A stretch of 64,000 nt of DNA from Kitasatospora atroaurantiaca (GTDB taxonomy: Bacteria > Actinomycetota > Actinomycetes > Streptomycetales > Streptomycetaceae). A program made the position numbers and the translations under genes. Every line of letters begins with the position of its first letter. Position 1 is the stretch's first letter. The stretch lies in NCBI RefSeq assembly GCF_007828955.1, contig NZ_VIVR01000001.1, positions 1,178,001-1,242,000 on the forward strand. The letters run 5' to 3'. Below the pieces are notes generated by a model. The model had not been told where the DNA came from, searched no databases, and was given only the letters and a program-made list of their open reading frames with translations. Below are positions 58,248-64,000 of this stretch, piece after piece.

Positions 58248-59549
58248 ATGTCCCGCACTCTGCGCACCGCCGCCGCCACCCTCGCCGCCCTGGGTCTCCT
58301 GACCGCCTGCGGCTCCTCCGGCTCCTCCGCCGACGCCGGGGGCAAGAGCACCATCACGTTCTGGGACAACAACGCCGGACCGGCGAGAACGCCGCTCTTC
58401 CAGCACCTGATCGACGAGTTCGAGAAGGCCAACCCGAACATCACCGTCAAGTACGTCGGCGTCACCAGCTCCGAGGTCGCCGAGAAGTACAACACCGCCA
58501 TAGCCTCCAACAGCACCCCGGACGTCGGCGGCGTGACCACCGCGCTGCTCGCCTCCCTCACCGCGCAGAAGGCGCTCGCCCCGCTCGACGAGCGCTATGC
58601 CAAGAGCCCGCTGAACGGCAAGATCTCCGCGAACTTCCTCGCCACCTCGAAGAGTGCGAGCGGCGGCAAGGGGCTCTTCCAACTGCCGTCCTCCGGCAAC
58701 CAGGATGTGCTCTGGTACCGCACCGACAAGTTCAAGGCGGCCAACCTCACCGCGCCGAAGACCTGGGACGAGCTCTTCGCCGATGCCGCCAAGCTCACCG
58801 ACAAGAGCAAGAACCAGTACGGCTTCACCATCCGCGGCGGCTCCGGCTCGGTCTTCCAGGTGCTCTCCGAGGCCTACGCCTACTCCGGCATCAGCAGCAT
58901 GTTCGACGCCAACGGCAGGTCCACGGTGGACGATCCGAAGAACGTCGAGCTGATCGAGAAGATCGTCGCCCAGTACAAGAACACCACCCCCGAGGCCGAC
59001 GTCTCCAACGCCTACCCGCAGATGCTGGCCCAGTTCCAGGCCAACCAGACGCTGATGGTGCACCACAACCTGGGCTCCACCAAGGACGTCGGCACCGCCC
59101 TCGGCGACAAGGTGGCCGGCACCCTGCTGCCCGCCGGGCCGAGCGGCAGCGCGGTGCTGGCCAACCCGGTGGACGGCTTTGGGCTGTTCAAGAACAGCAA
59201 GCACCAGGACGCCGCCTGGAAGTTCATCGAGTTCCTGGACTCGCACGAGTCCAACAGCTACTGGAACCAGAACGTCGGCCAGATCCCCGCCAACACCGAG
59301 GCGTGCGCCGACGAGTGGTACACCAAGTCCGGAATCACCAAGCAGGCCGGCGACCTGCTCAACGCCGCCGGCACCAAGCTCGTCCAGCCGCCGGTGTACC
59401 TCCCGCAGTACTCGAAGATCACCAAGACCGACGCCGAGCCCAACTTCCAGAAGGTGCTGCTCGGCAAGCTCTCGGCCGCCGATTTCGCCAAGGGCGTCGC
59501 GGACGCCTTCACCAAGGCCCAGTCCGACTACAAGGCCAAGAACGGCTGA
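58248..59549 (+). CDS. ABC uronate-binding lipoprotein
   Basis: This 433-residue CUT1 solute-binding protein has a lipoprotein signal (MSRTLRTAAATLAALGLLTAC) with the lipid Cys at 21. The body reads STITFWDNNAGPARTPLFQH, FEKANPNITVKYVGV, and late PVDGFGLFKNSKHQDAAWKF. AGGAC precedes the ATG at 58248. It delivers substrate to the two permeases encoded just upstream. The order permease-permease-binding protein, opposite to the mal operon, is notable but common in CUT1 systems. Confidence 0.88.
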   Translation: MSRTLRTAAATLAALGLLTACGSSGSSADAGGKSTITFWDNNAGPARTPLFQHLIDEFEKANPNITVKYVGVTSSEVAEKYNTAIASNSTPDVGGVTTALLASLTAQKALAPLDERYAKSPLNGKISANFLATSKSASGGKGLFQLPSSGNQDVLWYRTDKFKAANLTAPKTWDELFADAAKLTDKSKNQYGFTIRGGSGSVFQVLSEAYAYSGISSMFDANGRSTVDDPKNVELIEKIVAQYKNTTPEADVSNAYPQMLAQFQANQTLMVHHNLGSTKDVGTALGDKVAGTLLPAGPSGSAVLANPVDGFGLFKNSKHQDAAWKFIEFLDSHESNSYWNQNVGQIPANTEACADEWYTKSGITKQAGDLLNAAGTKLVQPPVYLPQYSKITKTDAEPNFQKVLLGKLSAADFAKGVADAFTKAQSDYKAKNG

Positions 59550-59555
59550 TCCGCG

Positions 59556-60716
59556 ATGACTTCGACCATCGAGCACATCGAGGTGGCGGTCTTCACCACC
59601 GTCGCGAAGACCGCCGTCGACGCCCACGGCCACCGCCACCCCTCGCCGGCCCACGAGGTGTGCGAGGCCCTGCTCACCATCACCGACACCGATGGGGCGT
59701 CGGGCCGCGTCCTCGTCCAGCCGGACCATCTGCGGCCCACCGTCCTGGACAAGTACATCCGCCCTGCCCTGCTCGGCCAGGACCCGCTGGACCGCGAGCG
59801 CCTGTGGACCTCCCTGGCCCGCAAGCAGCGCGGCGCCCACGGCGGGCTCACCGACCGGGCACTCGGCTTCGTCGACCTCGCCCTCTGGGATCTCGCCGGA
59901 CACCGCCTCGGTCTGCCGGTGTGGAAGCTGCTCGGTGGAGCCCGCGATGCGGTCCCCGCCTACGCCTCCACCATGTGCGGGGACGAGACACCTGGCGGAC
60001 TCGCCACGCCGGCCGACTTCGCGGCCTTCGCCGTGCACCTGGTCGAACGCGGCTACCGGGCGATCAAACTGCACACCTGGATGCCCCCGGTGGCCGGCGC
60101 GCCCTCGGTGGCGCTGGACATCGCGGCCTGCACCGCCGTCCGCGAGGCGGTCGGGCCCGGCGTGGAACTCATGCTGGACGCCAACCACTGGTACTCCCGT
60201 ACCGAGGCGCTCAAGCTCGGCCGGGCACTCCAGGAGCTGGACTACTACTGGTTCGAGGAGCCCATGGAGGAGGCCTCGATCTCCTCGTACCGCTGGCTGG
60301 CCGAGCAGCTCGACATCCCGGTGATCGGCCCGGAGACCTCCTGGGGCAAGAACTTCACCCGGGCCGAGTGGGTGACCGCCGGCGCCTGCGACATCCTACG
60401 CACCGGCACCACCGACGTCGGCGGCATCACCGCGGCGGTACGCACGCTGCACCTCGCCGAGGCCTTCAACATCGACTGCGAGGTGCACGGCAACGGCTCC
60501 GGCAACCTCTCCCTGCTCGGCGCCACCACCAACGGCCGGTGGTACGAACGAGGCCTTCTGCACCCGCACTTCGACTTCGACGAGGTGCCCCCGCACCTGA
60601 ACTCCATCGTCGACGCCATCGACGACGAGGGCATCGTCCGGCTGCCCCAGCGGCCCGGACTCGGCGACGACTTCGACCTTGACTACATCAAGGCCAGTAC
60701 CATAAATAGGAATTGA
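59556..60716 (+). CDS. Enolase-superfamily enzyme, galactarolactone cycloisomerase-like
   Basis: This 386-residue enzyme of the mandelate racemase/muconate lactonizing group probably converts the galactarolactone from uronate dehydrogenase into 5-keto-4-deoxyglucarate. Metal ligands are Asp208 (LMLDANHWY), Glu234 (YWFEEPME) and Glu260 (IGPETSWG). Lys171 (AIKLHTWMPP) and His311 (CEVHGNGSGN) are candidate acid/base residues. It starts 6 bp after the binding protein and overlaps the uronate dehydrogenase gene. The last codons (STINRN) come from an unusually AT-rich stretch that also forms the ribosome site of the next gene. A dehydratase activity on galactarate is the alternative. Confidence 0.8.
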   Translation: MTSTIEHIEVAVFTTVAKTAVDAHGHRHPSPAHEVCEALLTITDTDGASGRVLVQPDHLRPTVLDKYIRPALLGQDPLDRERLWTSLARKQRGAHGGLTDRALGFVDLALWDLAGHRLGLPVWKLLGGARDAVPAYASTMCGDETPGGLATPADFAAFAVHLVERGYRAIKLHTWMPPVAGAPSVALDIAACTAVREAVGPGVELMLDANHWYSRTEALKLGRALQELDYYWFEEPMEEASISSYRWLAEQLDIPVIGPETSWGKNFTRAEWVTAGACDILRTGTTDVGGITAAVRTLHLAEAFNIDCEVHGNGSGNLSLLGATTNGRWYERGLLHPHFDFDEVPPHLNSIVDAIDDEGIVRLPQRPGLGDDFDLDYIKASTINRN

Positions 60717-61510
60717 TGATGACACAGACGATCCTGCTGACCGGCGCAGCCGGCGGCATCGGTACCTTCCTGCGCACCCAACTTCCGCCGTACGGCTACC
60801 GGCTGCGGCTCGCCGACGTCAAGCCCGTCCCCGACGCCCCCGACTCGCTCGCCTTCGACCTCCGCGACGCCGCCGCCGTCCGCGAGGCCGTACGGGGTGT
60901 GGACGCCGTCGTCCACCTCGGCGGCATCGCGCTCGAGGACTCCTTCGCCAACATCCTCGGCAGCAACATCGAAGGCGCCTACAACCTCTACGAGGCCGTC
61001 CGCCAGGAGGGCGTGAAGCGCGTCGTCTTCGCCAGCAGCAACCACGCCGTGGGCTTCACCCCGCTCACCGGCGAAGGCCTGATCGGCAGCGACATCCCGC
61101 CGCGCCCGGACACCTACTACGGCCTCTCCAAGGTCTTCGGCGAGGGCCTCGCCTCGCTCTACGCCGACAAGTACGGCGTGGAGACGGTGTCGATCCGGAT
61201 CGGCTCCTGCTTCCCCGAGCCGCGCTCGCCGCGGGCGCTGGCCACCTGGCTCAGCCCCGCCGACTGCACCCGCCTGATCCACGCCGCCCTCACCGCACCC
61301 GGCGTCGGCCACACCGTCGTCAACGGCATCAGCGCCAACACCCGTGCCTGGTGGGACCTCTCGTCCGCCCGCGCGCTCGGCTACGAGCCGCAGGACGACG
61401 CCGAGGCGTACGCAGCGGAGATCCTCGCCGAGCACGGCGAGCTGGACCCGGCGCACGCCGACGCCCGGCTGCTCGGCGGCTACTTCACCACCGTCGAGCC
61501 GCCGGTCTAG
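60716..61510 (+). CDS. udh: Uronate dehydrogenase
   Basis: This 264-residue NAD-dependent SDR oxidises galacturonate or glucuronate to the aldarolactone, the first intracellular step of the oxidative pathway. The Rossmann loop is TGAAGGIG; family marks include VVHLGGIALEDSFANILGSN, EGAYNLYEAVRQ, VFASSNHAVGF, RPDTYYGLSKVFGEGL with the catalytic Tyr-Lys, and IRIGSCFPEPRSPR. These match the Agrobacterium enzyme closely as I recall it. ATG codons at 60716 and 60719 both fit an AGGA site; the first overlaps the previous stop. It is the last gene of the operon. Confidence 0.9.
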   Translation: MMTQTILLTGAAGGIGTFLRTQLPPYGYRLRLADVKPVPDAPDSLAFDLRDAAAVREAVRGVDAVVHLGGIALEDSFANILGSNIEGAYNLYEAVRQEGVKRVVFASSNHAVGFTPLTGEGLIGSDIPPRPDTYYGLSKVFGEGLASLYADKYGVETVSIRIGSCFPEPRSPRALATWLSPADCTRLIHAALTAPGVGHTVVNGISANTRAWWDLSSARALGYEPQDDAEAYAAEILAEHGELDPAHADARLLGGYFTTVEPPV

Positions 61511-61512
61511 TC

Positions 61513-61558
61513 CCTGTCTGACAATTCGCGTCGCGCCCGGCGGGAATTGTCAGACAGG
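61513..61558 (+). terminator. Terminator of the uronate operon
   Basis: CCTGTCTGACAATTC and its exact complement (15 bp each) enclose a 16-nt loop, starting 2 nt past the udh stop. The arms are less GC-rich than other terminators here and contain TGTCTGACAATT, which also resembles a GntR-type operator half. Confidence 0.7.
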
Positions 61559-61600
61559 TCCTAACCGAGCGGGGTGGGCCCTGCGCCCACCCCGCACCGC

Positions 61601-62992
61601 TCACCGGCTCCCGACCGCCTGCTTGACCAGCGTCCGCCCGAAGTCCCACATCAGACCGCTGCCCTGGTGGGCGTCGTCCATCACCTCGGTGAAGGCGTCC
61701 ATGAAGCGGTCCACCTCACGCTCGGTGATGATCAGCGGCGGGATCAGCTTGATGACCTCCAGGTGGTCCCCGGACACCTGGGTGAGGATCCGGTGCCGCT
61801 GCAGCAGCGGCACCACCACCATCTGCGCGAACAGCCCCTTCCGGGCCGTCTGCAGCGCCGCCCAGCCGGTGCGCAGCTTCAGTGACCTGGGCCGGCCGAA
61901 CTCGATGCCGATCATCAGCCCGCGCCCGCGCACGTCGGCCAGCAGCTCGTACCGGTCGACCAGCGCCGTCAGCCGCTCCCGGAGCAACCCGCCGACCCGG
62001 TGGGCGTTCTCGACCACCTTCTCGTCCCGCATCACATGCAGGGTCGCCAGCCCGGCCGCCATGGCCTGCGCGTTGGAGCCGAAGCTGGCGGAGTGCACCA
62101 GCACCCGGTCCATCGAGGAGTACACCTTCTCGAAGATCCAGCTCTTGCCGAGCGTGGCGCCGATCGGCACGTACCCGCCGGATAGTGCCTTCGCCGCGCA
62201 GACCAGGTCCGGCAGGACGCCCTCCTCGTGCTGGTACGCGAAGAACTCGCCGGTCCGGCCGATCCCGGTCTGCACCTCGTCGCAGATCAGCAGCGCCTTG
62301 TGCTCGTGGAGCAGCTGTTGGGCCGCTGCCAGCCAGCCGGGCGGCGTGGCCTGAACGCCCTTGCCCTGGATCGGCTCGACGATCAGCGCCGCCACATCGC
62401 CCTTCTTCAACTCCCGGGCCAGCGCCCCGAGATCGCCGAGCGGGATGGCGGTGTCGGGCAGCAGCGGGTCGAATCCCTTGCGGAATCCGTTCTCGCCGTT
62501 GACCGAGAGGGAGCCGGTGGTGAGGCCGTGGAAGGCGTGGTCGCAGTAGAGCACCCGCGGCCGACCGGTGGCGTACCGGGCGAACTTGAGCGCGGTCTCG
62601 ACCGCCTCGGTGCCGCTGTTCCCGAAGAAGACCCGGTCCAACCCCGGCGCGTACGACAGGAGTTGCTCGGCGAGCAGGCCGGGCAGCGGCGGACAGTCGA
62701 AGCGGGTCAGGTCGGGCAGGCCCAGGTCCATCACCTGCTGAACGGCCTCGCGGACCACCGGGTGGTGCCGGCCGAGCGCGAAGATGCCGAAGCCCGCGAG
62801 CATGTCGAGGTACTCGTTCCCCTCGGCGTCGTAGAAGTACGGCCCCTCCGCCCGCTCGTAGTACTTGTCGAACCCGATGGTGTGCAGCATCCGGGGCAGC
62901 TGCGGGTTGAGATAGCGGGCGTGCAACTCGTAACGCTCTGCGCCGCGTTCGGCGATCAACGCGGACAGGTCGAAACCGTGGTCAGCCGGCAT
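61601..62992 (-). CDS. Class III aminotransferase, HpnO-like
   Basis: This 463-residue PLP enzyme has [20 protein letters not shown] at the N-terminus, [18 protein letters not shown], the PLP Asp in [15 protein letters not shown], and the Schiff-base Lys in [15 protein letters not shown]. It starts at ATG 62992 with GAGGAG upstream, overlapping the dxs stop by 11 bp. An aminotransferase after a dxs gene matches the end of Streptomyces hopanoid clusters, where HpnO is thought to convert a hopanoid aldehyde to aminobacteriohopanetriol-type lipid. The rest of the cluster would lie to the right. Confidence 0.82.
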   Translation of the reverse strand: MPADHGFDLSALIAERGAERYELHARYLNPQLPRMLHTIGFDKYYERAEGPYFYDAEGNEYLDMLAGFGIFALGRHHPVVREAVQQVMDLGLPDLTRFDCPPLPGLLAEQLLSYAPGLDRVFFGNSGTEAVETALKFARYATGRPRVLYCDHAFHGLTTGSLSVNGENGFRKGFDPLLPDTAIPLGDLGALARELKKGDVAALIVEPIQGKGVQATPPGWLAAAQQLLHEHKALLICDEVQTGIGRTGEFFAYQHEEGVLPDLVCAAKALSGGYVPIGATLGKSWIFEKVYSSMDRVLVHSASFGSNAQAMAAGLATLHVMRDEKVVENAHRVGGLLRERLTALVDRYELLADVRGRGLMIGIEFGRPRSLKLRTGWAALQTARKGLFAQMVVVPLLQRHRILTQVSGDHLEVIKLIPPLIITEREVDRFMDAFTEVMDDAHQGSGLMWDFGRTLVKQAVGSR

Positions 62993-64000
62993 GGTGCTGA
63001 TTCGCTCCTCGGATCGGTAGGAGTTGCTTGGCGAAGACGGCGGCCTGAGCGGCGACACCGGTGCCGGTGAGGCCGATCTCCTCCAGGATCTCGCCGCGCG
63101 AGGCGTGGGTGAGGAAGTGCTGCGGGATGCCCAGGTCGCGCAGCGGGGTGTCGACCTCCGCGTCGCGCATGGCCTGTGCGATGGCGGCGCCGACGCCGCC
63201 GACCCGGCCGTTGTCCTCGACGGTGACCACCAGGCGGTGGGCGGCCGCCAGCTCGACCAGCGCCGGGTCGACCGGCTTGACCCAGCGCGGGTCGACCACC
63301 GTGGCCGTGAAGCCCTCGGCGAGCAGCAGGGCTGCGGCATCCAGGCAGGCCGGGGCCATGGCGCCGACGGCGACCAGCAGGATCTCCGGCTCCGGCCCGG
63401 TGCGCTGCAGCACGTCGACCCCGCCGATCCGGTCGAGGGCGGGGACCACGGGCCCGAGATCACCCTTCGGGAACCGCACCACCGTCGGCGCGTCCCGCAC
63501 CTCGACCGCCTCGCGCAGCTGGGCGCGCAGCTGCTCGGCGTCGCGGGGCGCGGCGAGCCGCAGGCCAGGGACGACCTGCAGGATCGACATGTCCCACATG
63601 CCGTTGTGCGAGGCGCCGTCGTTCCCGGTGACGCCGGCCCGGTCCAGCACGAAGGTGACGCCGAGGCGGTGCAGGGCGACATCCATCAGCACCTGGTCGA
63701 AGGCCCGGTTGAGGAAGGTGGCGTACACCGCGACGACCGGGTGCAGCCCGCCCGTCGCCAGCCCGGCCGCGCTGGCGACCGCGTGCTGCTCGGCGATGCC
63801 GACGTCGAAGATCCGGCCGGGGTAGGCCTGCGCGAACTTGGCCAGCCCGACGGGCTGCAGCATCGCGGCGGTGATCGCGACCACGTCGGGCCGCTCCGCA
63901 CCGAGCTCCACCATCTCCGCGCCGAACGCGGAGGTCCAGGAGGACCCGGCCGACGGCGAGATCGGCAGGCAGGTGTACGGGTCCATGGCGTTCACCGCGT
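62982..64000 (-). CDS. dxs: 1-deoxy-D-xylulose-5-phosphate synthase, C-terminal part (5' end outside window)
   Basis: The visible 339 residues are the C-terminal part of DXS, which makes the first intermediate of the MEP isoprenoid route. The frame is open through the right edge ([20 protein letters not shown]). [20 protein letters not shown] begins the pyrimidine-binding domain, followed by [20 protein letters not shown] with the catalytic Glu, [20 protein letters not shown], and the C-terminal swivel domain ([17 protein letters not shown]). Linked to the HpnO-like gene, it is probably a second, hopanoid-dedicated dxs copy. Confidence 0.9.
   Translation of the reverse strand, partial: AVNAMDPYTCLPISPSAGSSWTSAFGAEMVELGAERPDVVAITAAMLQPVGLAKFAQAYPGRIFDVGIAEQHAVASAAGLATGGLHPVVAVYATFLNRAFDQVLMDVALHRLGVTFVLDRAGVTGNDGASHNGMWDMSILQVVPGLRLAAPRDAEQLRAQLREAVEVRDAPTVVRFPKGDLGPVVPALDRIGGVDVLQRTGPEPEILLVAVGAMAPACLDAAALLLAEGFTATVVDPRWVKPVDPALVELAAAHRLVVTVEDNGRVGGVGAAIAQAMRDAEVDTPLRDLGIPQHFLTHASRGEILEEIGLTGTGVAAQAAVFAKQLLPIRGANQHHAG

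Noticed and set aside
61601..63682. 693-codon reading that would fuse dxs sequence to the aminotransferase
   Set aside because: The first part is a shifted frame of dxs with unnatural composition. The aminotransferase has its own ATG and GAGGAG at 62992.

Overview
The window is high-GC actinobacterial DNA with Streptomyces/Kitasatospora character: strong third-position GC, many GTG starts, AGGAG-type ribosome binding sites, LacI/IclR/TetR regulators, secreted polysaccharide hydrolases, and the small palindromic repeats common between Streptomyces genes. I read about 60 genes and found no rRNA, tRNA or CRISPR array.

Layout. 1-8.5 kb: an edge membrane protein, then a maltose/alpha-glucoside operon (malE-malF-malG-aglA-lacI, minus strand) and galM. 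8.6-11.6 kb: a large LuxR-type ATPase regulator split by an in-frame TGA. 11.8-16.1 kb: a terpene synthase, aldehyde dehydrogenase plus DUF779, DUF6325 plus SHOCT proteins, and an NTF2-like protein. 16.1-20.3 kb: a LacI gene with two mirrored operators and a GH31 glycosidase, a small HTH protein and a broken acetylxylan-esterase gene. 20.3-26.5 kb: beta-lactamase-fold esterase, Nudix, a molybdopterin oxidoreductase with cytochrome b partner, TetR, nested repeats, and an unknown protein with repeated NPF/DPF motifs. 26.5-28.7 kb: a TnpB (IS200/IS605-type) element inserted in a decayed MFS gene that is itself fused to a beheaded TetR gene. 28.7-34.6 kb: a modular chitinase, a methyltransferase-like protein, and a sulfur group (LysR, cysteine dioxygenase, YeiH). 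35-38.6 kb: a heterodimeric ABC exporter. 38.9-47.9 kb: aldo/keto reductase, a single-chain double MarR, an SDR, TetR/SRPBCC, a secreted GH31, and small proteins.

47.9-61.6 kb is the most coherent block: a pectin/galacturonate utilisation locus. Pectate lyase (PL1), pectin methylesterase (CE8) and rhamnogalacturonan acetylesterase (CE12) work outside the cell. An ABC importer takes up product. Uronate dehydrogenase, an enolase-superfamily cycloisomerase, 5-keto-4-deoxyglucarate dehydratase and a ketoglutarate-semialdehyde dehydrogenase complete the oxidative route to 2-oxoglutarate. An IclR regulator sits inside the locus, and a GTTCA-N6-TGAAC palindrome lies in three of its intergenic promoter regions, so this looks like a local regulon.

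The right edge (61.6-64 kb) holds an HpnO-like aminotransferase and the end of a dxs gene, which resembles one end of a Streptomyces hopanoid cluster.

The most interesting signals are the shared palindrome with an unknown protein (54047-55183) in the uronate operon, the tandem MarR, the NPF-repeat protein, the reconstructable TnpB insertion, the stop-split LuxR regulator, and a small repeat inserted inside another small repeat.
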